Below, piece by piece: positions 55,947 to 64,000 of a stretch of DNA of 64,000 nucleotides. Under the pieces are notes generated by a model. The model did no database searches. It saw only the letters and a program-made list of their open reading frames with translations, and was not told where the DNA came from. The stretch's first letter is position 1. The number at the start of each line of letters is the position of its first letter. The stretch covers positions 201,127 through 265,126 of the forward strand of contig JAPOFX010000001.1 in NCBI GenBank assembly GCA_028283505.1. Reading direction: 5' to 3'. Origin of the DNA: Candidatus Poseidoniales archaeon. Lineage in GTDB: Archaea > Thermoplasmatota > Poseidoniia > Poseidoniales > Thalassarchaeaceae. Position numbers and translations under genes: made by a program.

Positions 55947-56725
55947 TCGAAATCCACTCCATTCGCAACTTGTTCCTCAAGCCAGTCATAACCGTTTTCC
56001 TCCAATAGTATAGCGAGGGAGGGACCTCCACTTGCTACGATCCTGCCTCCAATCATGACATGGACTCTATCTGGATTGACATGCTCAAGTATTCTAGAAT
56101 AGTGAGTTATAATCAAGGCCCCATTTTCCGTTTCTTTGACAACCGAGTTTATTCCCTTGGCAACGGTTCTAATCCCGTCGATGTCCAAACCACTGTCGGT
56201 CTCATCCAAAACTGCAAGTCTAGGCTCTAAAAGCATGAGTTGTAGAATCTCAAAGCGCTTTTTCTCCCCTCCGCTGAATCCATCATTCACATATCTAGAC
56301 AGGAACGATTTGGGAATGTCTAGCTCTTCCATCGCCTGGTTTAATTTCTCCCTGAATTCGGAGCCCCTGGCGGCTTCTTCCCCTCTGACACTCGATACAG
56401 ACTTTCGCAGAAAATTACCTACTTGTAGGCCTGGGATTGATTGTGGATATTGGAAAGACAGGAAAACCCCTTTTCTAGATCTTTCCCATGGCTCCATTTC
56501 CTGTAGATTTTCTCCATCCAAAAGGATTTCTCCCTCTTCGACATCGTAAGCTGGGTGGCCCATTATCACATTAGCGGTAGTTGTCTTCCCACTACCGTTC
56601 CTGCCCATTATTGCATGAATCTCTCCCTTTGGTATCCTTAGGTCTATACCCTTCAGGATAGGCGTATCCTCTATCCCCACCTTGAGTCCTCTGACTTCAA
56701 GAATTGCCTCATCACCGTTAGACAT
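55943..56725 (-). CDS. sufC: Fe-S cluster assembly ATPase SufC
   Basis: ABC-type ATPase of the SUF complex. The 260-residue product has Walker [11 protein letters not shown]-loop in L-S-F-Q-Y-P, signature F-S-G-G-E-K-K-R and Walker [12 protein letters not shown], all with SufC-specific residues. Start ATG 56725 has gagg 6 nt upstream; ATG 56755 is a close alternative. The TATA-like element at 56797-56810 lies upstream. Confidence 0.95.
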   Translation of the reverse strand: MSNGDEAILEVRGLKVGIEDTPILKGIDLRIPKGEIHAIMGRNGSGKTTTANVIMGHPAYDVEEGEILLDGENLQEMEPWERSRKGVFLSFQYPQSIPGLQVGNFLRKSVSSVRGEEAARGSEFREKLNQAMEELDIPKSFLSRYVNDGFSGGEKKRFEILQLMLLEPRLAVLDETDSGLDIDGIRTVAKGINSVVKETENGALIITHYSRILEHVNPDRVHVMIGGRIVASGGPSLAILLEENGYDWLEEQVANGVDFE

Positions 56726-56796
56726 GCTATTCCTCGACACCTGGCACACTTCCATCCTTTTGAATGTGTGTGGCAGACCGCGTCGTATTCATTAGT

Positions 56797-56810
56797 AGAT
56801 TTCTAAAGAG
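56797..56810. promoter_or_regulatory. Bidirectional TATA-like element between sufC and the Nfu gene
   Basis: agatttctaaagag reads as a TATA-like box on both strands. It is centred about 26 nt before the plus-strand ATG at 56829, so the Nfu gene is likely leaderless, and upstream of the sufCBD operon. Confidence 0.45.
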
Positions 56811-56828
56811 ACGCCCTAATGGCACATC

Positions 56829-57314
56829 ATGGATTCTGCCAAACCAGAAGGCGACAACCTTGTGGATTTGTATGGCTCACAGATTGAAGAACAGATGAGG
56901 ATTGAAGCCCAAAGAAGAATTGAATCTAGCCATGACAAGGATGAACTAGAGAGACTTAGGGGACTTTCCCTGATAGGGCTAATCGAATCTAACGACGCCG
57001 ATACTATCCCCGCATTAATGGCCAGACTAGGGACTGTTAGAGCCGCATTGGATGGACATGGAGGGGGGCTAGTCCTAGCTAGCTGGGAATTTTTGGATGA
57101 GTCATCTTCGAGTAAGGCATTATCTTTGGTCATCGATTTAGATGGGGCCTGCGTTTCATGTGGGGCCGCACCCGGAACGCTGAAAGGAATTCAAGATGAC
57201 CTTCTAATGGATCCTGAAATTGATAGGGTGAGATTCTCTTCTGGTATGTTAGATTGGTTTGATGACATCCAGAGGGAGTTTGTCCTAAAGTTCGGAGAAG
57301 TAACTTTCGTCTGA
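56829..57314 (+). CDS. Nfu/NifU C-terminal domain Fe-S protein
   Basis: The 161-residue product has an N-terminal charged helical part and an Nfu domain from about 60: R-A-A-L-D-G-H-G-G-G-L-V-L-A-S-W-E, then D-L-D-G-A-C-V-S-C-G-A-A-P-G-T-L-K-G with Cys108 and Cys111 as the Fe-S ligands, and R-V-R-F at the end. Nfu carriers hand Fe-S clusters to target proteins. It is divergent from sufCBD, which fits. Its 3' end overlaps maf by 30 nt. Confidence 0.88.
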   Translation: MDSAKPEGDNLVDLYGSQIEEQMRIEAQRRIESSHDKDELERLRGLSLIGLIESNDADTIPALMARLGTVRAALDGHGGGLVLASWEFLDESSSSKALSLVIDLDGACVSCGAAPGTLKGIQDDLLMDPEIDRVRFSSGMLDWFDDIQREFVLKFGEVTFV

Positions 57315-57956
57315 GAGTATAAACTTCAGGTATTCTATCGATTCGCCCGAAATCCCCAGAACAGTGACCTCCTCGCCTTCGATCAGACGGCAATATTTCC
57401 CAGCAATGCCCGCAAGGTCATAACCCCCGGCCTTCCCTCTCCATGATTCTGATGAGACAAGCTCCTCCATCGAGTCATGGTTCAATTCAGAGAATTCAAC
57501 TGTGGCTGAGCTAGTGTAATTCTTCTCAATCCAGCCTCCTCCAATGATTTTGCCCGCTTTCTCAGTACCAGGGGGGAATAATACGGATGTGGAGGTCCAG
57601 ACCTTATGCCTCCTTCCGGACAGTCTCATTAGTACACTTGTTGCAACAAGTTCGTTGTTCGGTTTCCCAATTGAGAGTCTGGGGTCATCCGGATCTTCTA
57701 TCATCGTATCCGACACCAATATCACGTCGTATTTGACACCGTCACCAGATTCTGATATAGACTGCTCAATAACTGCATTTCCCGCCTTATCTCTGCAAAC
57801 CATTTCAACCTGTTTTCCAACATCCAATCCCTGAATGGCGTTTATCTCGGATGCTAGTAGTGGCCTCGAGTCAATCTTCGCTCCTAGCAAGGAGAGGTTC
57901 TGATCGAGCCATTCTAAGCGCCTTTCGGATTTAGATGCCAGCAGTATTCTTAGCAT
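57285..57956 (-). CDS. maf: Maf-family nucleotide pyrophosphatase
   Basis: Maf proteins hydrolyse non-canonical nucleoside triphosphates. The 223-residue product starts M-L-R-I-L-L-A-S-K-S-E-R-R, then has V-S-D-T-M-I near residue 81-86, G-K-P-N-N near 97, L-S-G-R-R-H-K-V-W-T near 112-121 and W-R-G-K-A-G-G-Y-D-L-A-G-I-A-G near 169-183, all family signatures. It starts 1 nt after the stop of the subtilase gene and overlaps the Nfu gene at its end. Confidence 0.9.
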   Translation of the reverse strand: MLRILLASKSERRLEWLDQNLSLLGAKIDSRPLLASEINAIQGLDVGKQVEMVCRDKAGNAVIEQSISESGDGVKYDVILVSDTMIEDPDDPRLSIGKPNNELVATSVLMRLSGRRHKVWTSTSVLFPPGTEKAGKIIGGGWIEKNYTSSATVEFSELNHDSMEELVSSESWRGKAGGYDLAGIAGKYCRLIEGEEVTVLGISGESIEYLKFILSDESYFSEL

Positions 57957-57957
57957 G

Positions 57958-60900
57958 TCAAACTAGCCCAATCTTTTTCCCACACACCGGGCACTTGGCT
58001 CTTGTCAATCCCGCTTCAACCTCAAATATGGAGTTACAACCATCGCACGCTACGCGCCTGTTCGTAGTCCCCGGAGGGATTGGAAGGGGAATGGGAGGAG
58101 TATGCATTGGATTAGGGGGGGAATAGCTTACTGAATCGTCAATTTCAGGCAGATCTGTCAGCACGGAACCCGTCGACCTGTATTCTCTTCTCTTTCTCCT
58201 TTCCGAAGAGGCCAGAGTCTCAGGCGCCATAATTTCCTCGACAAGCTCCACATCTGAGGATTTGATTGGGATGTCCGTTTCTTCAATGATATCGACCACA
58301 TCCTCTTCCAGAATTACTTTGCCAGTCACTCTTCTACGTCCTTTACCGCTTGCCCATTGTACCGCCCTAGTTGCCATAGTCAGAATTACTATCAGACTAA
58401 GGACTATTGTTACTCCTGATATTCCAACTAAGATGACGTTGAAATTCCTCTCATCAAGTCCAGTGTATCCTCTGATTTGATCTAGAATGGTTCCCTTTGA
58501 TGCCTCGGGTGAAGAGTCGTCGACCAAAGCCCTGATCTGCCACCCGGTTGGTGAAGTCTGTAGAATTACCGCATCGGTATCTATTGGTGACCTACTTGAA
58601 ATCACGATTCTCCCGAGGCCTAAGCGGTCAGATATCCCAATCCAGCCTTCTTCGGGATCTATCATCCCATACTGCATCTGTGGCCCGCTTGGCCCAACGA
58701 AGTCGAAAAATAACTGGACCCCCCTTGCCGTTTCCAACAGTTGGATATAACCCAGTCCTCTTGAAGCAGTTCTAACTTCCCCCTCCCCGATCGGGCTAAA
58801 GGAGCTGTCAACAACCATTGTGACCAACTCAGAGCTCTGATCATACCCCTCACCCCAGGAAGCAACAATAACATCCTCATCAGAAATTTCTGAAACTGAT
58901 ATTACCGGGGCGAATGCATAGTCCCCAACCGCCTTCCTGTAGGACCATGATGTCTGCTCTGGCAGTCCATGAGAATACCACAAGCCGAGCCTATCCAATC
59001 CAGTTGTGTCATTTCTGGTGTCTTGATATAGGATATGGCCATCCTCTTCTCCGATGCCTACAGCCACTGGGTCAGTACCCCCCGATACTACGTCCAATCC
59101 CCCTACAACTTGCGGATTGATAATCCAGTCTGTGGACTTGGTCGGAGACTCAGACATAGCCATGAACACAGCAGTATTCTCGTTTGAAGATCCAGTATTG
59201 AGTTTGTGATGATATCCGGCCAAAAGTATCTCGGGGCCATCAATGTCCATGCCAATACCCCAATATTTCCCTTCAGATAGCAAGATTGGTTCCATTATGT
59301 CCTGTACCGGTGTCATGAGACAGCTTGAGTCGATCGTGGTGTAGCTGACTGTTTGTTGGAAGAATCCGGAATTATCCAGGTATCTGCGCGTCCATGCCAC
59401 ATGCGCCAAGCCGTCTTCGGATGACATAGCTACTATGTCCCCCGACCATTTTTCCTCTAGTACATTCGAGCATGCGGTCAACCCCCTGTTGGCCCCAAGC
59501 CTGTGCAGTCTGAGGTCATCATCCTTATTCGTGATTACAACTCCTCCTTCATCACTCAGTTGAATTAGCTCTACAGGAACCTCACCAGTCGTAAAGCTGG
59601 CAGTTCTGGGACCTGTCAGTGTTGTCTCATCAACTACGATTGACGACTGTATATTATTATTTGACCAATCCAAGTCCGATAAGGATGGCCCTGTTACGCT
59701 AATCCTAAGTTGAACGGGGCCAGTAGAATTTTCGATGTGGGCGAATGATATCAGAGATGAACCCTGTCCCACGACCAAGGTAACGGGGCTGAGTGAAACT
59801 GCTTCCCAGCCAATGGAATTTTTGATTTCAAGAGTTGCATCAATATCCCGTGCATCACTGGATCCCAAGTTATCAACCCTGGCAGTTATCAGAAATTGCT
59901 CATTTGGTCTCGGGACAGGGGGCTCAGTTCTCACCGCTCCCTCTCTGAAAGATAGATCCACTCCTTGAGGCCTTTCCAGAACGGGGAATTCTGTGGTTTG
60001 CTCGTTGTCTTCTTCGTTTATTTCATCTATTTCGTCCGTGGGGTCCAAGGAAACCGTGAGTGAACGTTCACCAAGATTCAGTGGATTCCAGTAGAGGACG
60101 ATTTCCACTATGTCACCGCTCCCTATGCTGGGTATGATGATTTCATCCTTCCTAGCTCCATTTTCCTTGAGGTAAATGCTCACCTCTGTTGCATCTAAGT
60201 CTCCATCATTTCTTACTTCACAACTAACCTCAAGGAATGTATTGACATATGTTTCAGAAACTGGTAAACCATACTCACTGATTGTTATCCCACTGCGGAA
60301 GATGAGGTCAGGAGCAGGAGGGTCGTTGTCTACCTCTACTGTCCTCCTAATTTCCTCCGAAAAAATTCCGTCACCACTCACAACTCTCACGGATATTCGA
60401 TAAAATCCATCATTGACTGATGTGGTATCCCAATTAACTGACCAATCACCAGAACTACTGCCAATTCCGCCGAATTGCTCAGCAGTTTCCCACTGATCAG
60501 TGCCTAATCTCCATTGAATCTCCCCTCCGTTGACGGACTCCCAGCCTCCGAAAATATTTGTATTTCCAGACACGGGACTCTGCCCACTGGGCCCTCCTAG
60601 ACTAACCTCGACCAAACCAACTTGATGCTCGCTTTGCTCCATTTCGCTCCATACATTGAATTCATTCCTGGCCTTCGCCTTGATGATTATGTCCTCAATA
60701 TCGATCTCTTCCTCTGTGAACTCAGGGATGGTGAAAGGCGTCGACCAATTCATAGTGCCTTGTACTATGTGCCAATCTACCAAAACGGATGTTTGCCTGG
60801 GTCCTTCTTCTGGACGATATCGATACGAAATACTAACATTCACTTCCTCAATTGTACCGTTCGTATCAGCATCCTCATCAATATGTCCACGAACACTGTA

Positions 60901-62742
60901 GGTTTCCCCCTCAACAAGCCATGAATCCTCTTCGGGAGTGTCAATAATCACCCATTCCTCGGTGCCCGTCGGCGGAGGGCCTGTTTCATTCCCGCCACCT
61001 CCTCCGTCATCATTGTCCCCCAGAATTGCCTGCATCACCATTTCACCATCCACAATCCCAAAGCCATACTGATCATTCCACCTGTCAGTAACATCTGGAG
61101 CAGAAGCCCCTCCTCTGGTTTCCGAGTTATTTCTCAGAATGTCCTTGATTTCTTGGGGAGTTAAATCTTCATCCATCTGTAGCATCGCCGCAATGAATCC
61201 GGATACTGCTGGAGTAGACATACTGGTTCCCGACTTCTGAACATAATTGTCACTGGCTAGAGGTTTTGCGGACCCGGGGAGACTCGAGCTTGAAGCCGCA
61301 TGTTGTGCCGACATAATGTTTGAACCGGGGGCTACAACATCTGGCTTCAGTTCGTCCCATTCATTATCATCACCATCATCCTCTCTAGGTCCTGAGTTGG
61401 AGAAGGATGATATTGAGTCATCCCCCCTCTCTATGCTAGCTTTATCATCTATCGAGCCAACAGTAATGGCAGAATCTGCGGCTCCAACGGAAGTGACTCT
61501 CCTGTAACCGTCATTACCTATCGCGGCCACGCAAACAATCCCCGCTTCGGAAGCGGCATTCACAGCGAGTGAATCCTGACTGGTCCCGTTATCTCCTGGG
61601 TCTTCTCCACCTGCCGGGTTAGATCCACTTCCGAACGACATTGAGAGGATGTCTATTCCCCTGCTAGAGTCATTGTTACCCCAGTCAGTATCTACGTTTT
61701 GCACGGCCCAGTTAATCCCTGCTACTGTGTACCCGGAGTTGGACGCACCGGCATCAGTCATCACTTTAATATCAACCAGGTACGCCCCTGGAGCATAGCC
61801 CTGATTCTCCCTGTCTGAGCCTCCCGTACCAAGAGCAATTCCTGCGACGTGAGTGCCATGGCCATCACCATCATCCGGGTCATCACCCCCATCGTCACAA
61901 TCTTGCTGATTCCACGATGTTGAATCACATCCAGCAACCCATTTTGGGTCCGGTAGCTCGTCAGGCTGTGCTTCATTGTCGGTGTTATCATCAGAGAAAT
62001 CATCCAGTGAGAAGTGCTCATTGTCTACTCCCGTATCAGCTATCGCGATCACAACCCCCGAACCGTCGTATCCATAATCCATCATGGTCTCTGTAAATAC
62101 ATCTGAGGACCTGACTTTGGAGCCCTTGGTGGCAGTGTTTAGGTAAGGTACGAGTACATCTTGTTGTTCCACCAGGACCACGCCCTCAATCATGAGGATG
62201 TCAATAAGAGAACTGACAGGAACATGCTCGACAATTATAGTGTCAAGAATGTCTACTGTTCGGAAGTAAGTTTCGAATTCGTCCCATCCATGGTCAGAAA
62301 GAACCTCCTTTAATCGAGTGACATCTGATTCGCTCGGATGCCATGAATAACAAACGAATATAGCGACAGTCATCCTTCCGTCAGCCCCCATGATCGCGCT
62401 GGTTGAGATCGAATCCCGCTCCCCAGAAATTATCCATTGTAGGCGATCGTCCATGCCATTCCCGTCCTTATCGCTCCAGAAATTAAACCACCAACCAGGC
62501 TCTTGAACTGGCCATTCAACTCCATCCGGAGGCAGGTATGGAGCCCTATCTTTAACAGGACATATCTCGCCATCACACATGAGGGGAGGAACCTCGTTTG
62601 AGGTGATAATTTCTTCACTGTCTTGTGGAGATAAATCGTCTCCAATTTCCCATTCATCACCACTCACGGCGACAGAGACATCTAGGGCGAGAAGCATAAG
62701 ACAGACTAGGACAGGGGTGAGTGATGTAGGCCTCCTATTCAT
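57958..62742 (-). CDS. Large secreted subtilase with CARDB domains, membrane anchor and zinc ribbon
   Basis: The 1594-residue product is a serine protease of the S8 family. After a signal peptide (1-27) and a propeptide, the catalytic triad is Asp236 in I-A-D-T-G-V-D, His295 in G-H-G-T-H-V-A-G and Ser507 in G-T-S-M-S-T-P-A. Residues about 590-1040 hold Ig-like and CARDB-type adhesion domains, followed by a beta-propeller-like region to about 1420. A membrane helix is at 1435-1458, then a charged, Pro-rich cytoplasmic tail ending in a zinc ribbon (Cys1566, 1569, 1584, 1587). Proteolysis at the surface of peptides for uptake is the likely role. It is 1 nt before maf. Confidence 0.92.
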   Translation of the reverse strand: MNRRPTSLTPVLVCLMLLALDVSVAVSGDEWEIGDDLSPQDSEEIITSNEVPPLMCDGEICPVKDRAPYLPPDGVEWPVQEPGWWFNFWSDKDGNGMDDRLQWIISGERDSISTSAIMGADGRMTVAIFVCYSWHPSESDVTRLKEVLSDHGWDEFETYFRTVDILDTIIVEHVPVSSLIDILMIEGVVLVEQQDVLVPYLNTATKGSKVRSSDVFTETMMDYGYDGSGVVIAIADTGVDNEHFSLDDFSDDNTDNEAQPDELPDPKWVAGCDSTSWNQQDCDDGGDDPDDGDGHGTHVAGIALGTGGSDRENQGYAPGAYLVDIKVMTDAGASNSGYTVAGINWAVQNVDTDWGNNDSSRGIDILSMSFGSGSNPAGGEDPGDNGTSQDSLAVNAASEAGIVCVAAIGNDGYRRVTSVGAADSAITVGSIDDKASIERGDDSISSFSNSGPREDDGDDNEWDELKPDVVAPGSNIMSAQHAASSSSLPGSAKPLASDNYVQKSGTSMSTPAVSGFIAAMLQMDEDLTPQEIKDILRNNSETRGGASAPDVTDRWNDQYGFGIVDGEMVMQAILGDNDDGGGGGNETGPPPTGTEEWVIIDTPEEDSWLVEGETYSVRGHIDEDADTNGTIEEVNVSISYRYRPEEGPRQTSVLVDWHIVQGTMNWSTPFTIPEFTEEEIDIEDIIIKAKARNEFNVWSEMEQSEHQVGLVEVSLGGPSGQSPVSGNTNIFGGWESVNGGEIQWRLGTDQWETAEQFGGIGSSSGDWSVNWDTTSVNDGFYRISVRVVSGDGIFSEEIRRTVEVDNDPPAPDLIFRSGITISEYGLPVSETYVNTFLEVSCEVRNDGDLDATEVSIYLKENGARKDEIIIPSIGSGDIVEIVLYWNPLNLGERSLTVSLDPTDEIDEINEEDNEQTTEFPVLERPQGVDLSFREGAVRTEPPVPRPNEQFLITARVDNLGSSDARDIDATLEIKNSIGWEAVSLSPVTLVVGQGSSLISFAHIENSTGPVQLRISVTGPSLSDLDWSNNNIQSSIVVDETTLTGPRTASFTTGEVPVELIQLSDEGGVVITNKDDDLRLHRLGANRGLTACSNVLEEKWSGDIVAMSSEDGLAHVAWTRRYLDNSGFFQQTVSYTTIDSSCLMTPVQDIMEPILLSEGKYWGIGMDIDGPEILLAGYHHKLNTGSSNENTAVFMAMSESPTKSTDWIINPQVVGGLDVVSGGTDPVAVGIGEEDGHILYQDTRNDTTGLDRLGLWYSHGLPEQTSWSYRKAVGDYAFAPVISVSEISDEDVIVASWGEGYDQSSELVTMVVDSSFSPIGEGEVRTASRGLGYIQLLETARGVQLFFDFVGPSGPQMQYGMIDPEEGWIGISDRLGLGRIVISSRSPIDTDAVILQTSPTGWQIRALVDDSSPEASKGTILDQIRGYTGLDERNFNVILVGISGVTIVLSLIVILTMATRAVQWASGKGRRRVTGKVILEEDVVDIIEETDIPIKSSDVELVEEIMAPETLASSERRKRREYRSTGSVLTDLPEIDDSVSYSPPNPMHTPPIPLPIPPGTTNRRVACDGCNSIFEVEAGLTRAKCPVCGKKIGLV

Positions 62743-62760
62743 GGCTCTCTAAGAGAGCCA
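62742..62760. promoter_or_regulatory. Perfect 8-bp inverted repeat ending at the subtilase start codon
   Basis: Arms TGGCTCTC and GAGAGCCA flank TAA (TTA on the coding strand). The last arm base is the A of the ATG. A minus-strand TATA-like attata (62774-62779) is centred about 25 nt from the spacer, so the dyad again coincides with the predicted transcription start. Confidence 0.6.
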
Positions 62761-62809
62761 AGTGCCGACGCTGTATAATCCCAACCTGTCCAGGACTCAT
62801 TTTCTATCA

Positions 62810-63805
62810 CTATGGCCACTTTAGGTGCCTATCCGAAACCGTACACTCCACCCAACTACGGCGACCTTCAGTAATGCAGATTACCTCTCCTTCACATTTG
62901 GGGCAAAGTGTATGCTCTGATAGCTCCTCAAGCCAAGCCCTCCTAGTTTCAAACTCATCTCCTTCAGACTCCAGCATTTCAAGAACCCTAAGTGCTGCCC
63001 CTTCCAAGCTCTTCCCATTCAATTTCCAAGGGTCTATTCCAAGATCAGGGATCGCCCCTCTTGATTGATCAATCTCGCTCGAGATTTCGCCCTCTATCAA
63101 ATGAGGCCCACCCTTTGCTACCTGCCTAGCCAATGCGTAGGATAAGAAAAACCCTCCAATGTGGGCCATGTGAGCCACACTTGAACCCGCTAGGTATTGC
63201 TGATCGCTCATCACCCATAGCTCAAAACCTAAGTAAAACAAGACTATCACCCAGATAGGCCAAGGTCTAATGAAAAATAATACCGGGAACTCAACTTTAT
63301 CGCTAGGCCAGCATGCCATGTAGGCTCCGAGAATTCCAAACACTGCTCCACTTGCACCCACAGTAGGAATCGAGGAGTCCGGATGAGTCAATATCCACGC
63401 TATGTTCCCTCCCAAAAGCCCAATAAAATAGACCAACATCCATCTCTTTCCTCCCATTCTCTGCTCTAAGGGGATTCCTACAAGTCCTATGACCAGTATG
63501 TTGCCGAGAATATGAGTCCAACCACCATGCATCCACGCGCTTGTCAATAATCTATAAGACTCCACAGGAGAGGATGAGATAGAGGGAATCGTTCCAAAAA
63601 CGTTCAGAGGCCATCCAAGGAAACCAAGCTGTATAGGAACCCCAATAATCATCGCATTTGAGAATTGAACGAATGAAACTAGCAGGAGTGAGAGAATTGT
63701 AGCAAGAGCGAAGCTAGTTCCTCCTCTGTATGCAGAGATGTAAGGGGAGACGCCAGCTATCATGAAAATCAAAACAACGGTGTATTCAAACACCCCAAGC
63801 CCCAT
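62810..63805 (-). CDS. Rhomboid-family intramembrane serine protease with zinc-ribbon-like tail
   Basis: The 331-residue product has about seven membrane helices. W-M-H-G-G-W-T-H-I-L-G-N near residue 90, the catalytic Ser in G-A-S-G-A-V-F-G near 149-156 and the catalytic His in A-H-M-A-H-I-G-G-F-F near 218-227 are the rhomboid motifs. The cytoplasmic tail has C-P-K-C and a later C in R-S-W-V-E-C, a zinc-ribbon-like pattern with only three Cys and a His. ATG 63805 is chosen as the residue directly before the first helix; longer in-frame starts (GTG 63901) would overlap the divergent ABC gene. It precedes the subtilase on the same strand. Confidence 0.88.
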   Translation of the reverse strand: MGLGVFEYTVVLIFMIAGVSPYISAYRGGTSFALATILSLLLVSFVQFSNAMIIGVPIQLGFLGWPLNVFGTIPSISSSPVESYRLLTSAWMHGGWTHILGNILVIGLVGIPLEQRMGGKRWMLVYFIGLLGGNIAWILTHPDSSIPTVGASGAVFGILGAYMACWPSDKVEFPVLFFIRPWPIWVIVLFYLGFELWVMSDQQYLAGSSVAHMAHIGGFFLSYALARQVAKGGPHLIEGEISSEIDQSRGAIPDLGIDPWKLNGKSLEGAALRVLEMLESEGDEFETRRAWLEELSEHTLCPKCEGEVICITEGRRSWVECTVSDRHLKWP

Positions 63806-63894
63806 AATCGCACTCACGCCCCACCCACTAGCTTCTACCAAATAGCAATTATTGGAATGGAACGACTCAAACGAACGATACCACTCCGAGAAGC

Positions 63895-64000
63895 ATGACA
63901 CAGGGGGCGCTGCTAAAGGCGAGTGACCTTAGTGTGACTAGAGGGGCCCGTCCAGTCTTGGATAATCTGGACATCCAAATCAACCAGGAAGATATATTGT
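63895..64000 (+). CDS. ABC transporter ATP-binding protein, 3' truncated by the window
   Basis: The ATG at 63895 opens a frame that runs to the end: M-T-Q-G-A-L-L-K-A-S-D-L-S-V-T-R-G then A-R-P-V-L-D-N-L-D-I. L-x-x-x-D-L-S-V-x-R-G-x-R-P-V-L-D is the standard first strand block of ABC ATPases such as the CcmA heme-exporter type, ahead of Walker A, which would lie beyond base 64000. It is divergent from the rhomboid gene with an 89-nt gap. Confidence 0.6.
   Translation, partial: MTQGALLKASDLSVTRGARPVLDNLDIQINQEDIL

Overview
The window looks like a piece of chromosome from a marine planktonic euryarchaeon, most likely Marine Group II (Candidatus Poseidoniales). The evidence is a mix of archaeal informational genes (eL/uL16-type L10e, S6e, aIF2 gamma, Orc1/Cdc6, Dph2, archaeosine TGT family, CTP-dependent riboflavin kinase, DUF357) with bacterial-type genes typical of that lineage (DNA gyrase A and B, class II HMG-CoA reductase, SufCBD), plus very large secreted proteases with PKD or CARDB modules. 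Genes are tightly packed, many convergent pairs overlap at their stops, and starts are a mixture of leaderless ATGs 26-28 nt after a TATA-like box and Shine-Dalgarno-led ATG/GTG/TTG starts. Taxonomy is inferred from gene content only.

Layout. 1-4415: tail of an Asp-box (BNR) secreted protein and isoleucyl-tRNA synthetase. 4516-7667: HMA+DUF4396 membrane protein, NAD synthetase, a PH-domain membrane protein, a PTGES2-like glutaredoxin/GST-fold protein and a small conserved unknown. 7806-11703: fused aconitase-X enzyme (candidate phosphomevalonate dehydratase) and an unusual TGT/ArcS-like tRNA-modification enzyme. 11802-18503: an exporter-like cluster with two ABC ATPases, two ABC-2 permeases (one with a large acidic extracellular domain), a Trp-rich unknown and a PH-domain membrane protein. 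18560-26306: TPR protein, TruA, RibK, PqqB-like hydrolase, KBL/AONS-type PLP enzyme, hotdog thioesterase, membrane protein, citrate synthase and HMG-CoA reductase.

26307-26618 is an AT-rich intergenic region packed with about ten copies of a CGTTAA-type element, upstream of an AAA/winged-helix protein (26619-28466) whose P-loop lysine is replaced by arginine; this is the strongest unexplained regulatory or replication signal in the window. 28469-37561 carries DUF357 and then a long minus-strand run: L10e, Hpt, Dph2, Orc1/Cdc6, S6e, aIF2 gamma and a PIN protein, preceded by DUF4105, AroA and an EamA transporter. A tRNA-Ser(GCT) lies at 37606-37692, followed by gyrA and gyrB (37735-42394).

42666-64000: AroD, a short secreted membrane-anchored protein, a 1.37-kresidue metalloprotease-like PKD protein, a glutaminyl cyclase-like protein, a membrane protein, a Tmk fusion, DUF2085, an Smr-like membrane protein, the SufCBD operon with a divergent Nfu-domain protein, Maf, a 1594-residue subtilase with a cytoplasmic zinc ribbon, a rhomboid protease with a zinc-ribbon-like tail, and the first codons of an ABC ATPase that runs off the window. 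Taken together the genes describe a protein-degrading, membrane-active heterotroph making archaeal lipids by a mevalonate route. A recurring feature is a perfect or near-perfect inverted repeat with a 3-nt spacer placed at the predicted transcription start of gyrB, both large proteases and the ABC cluster.
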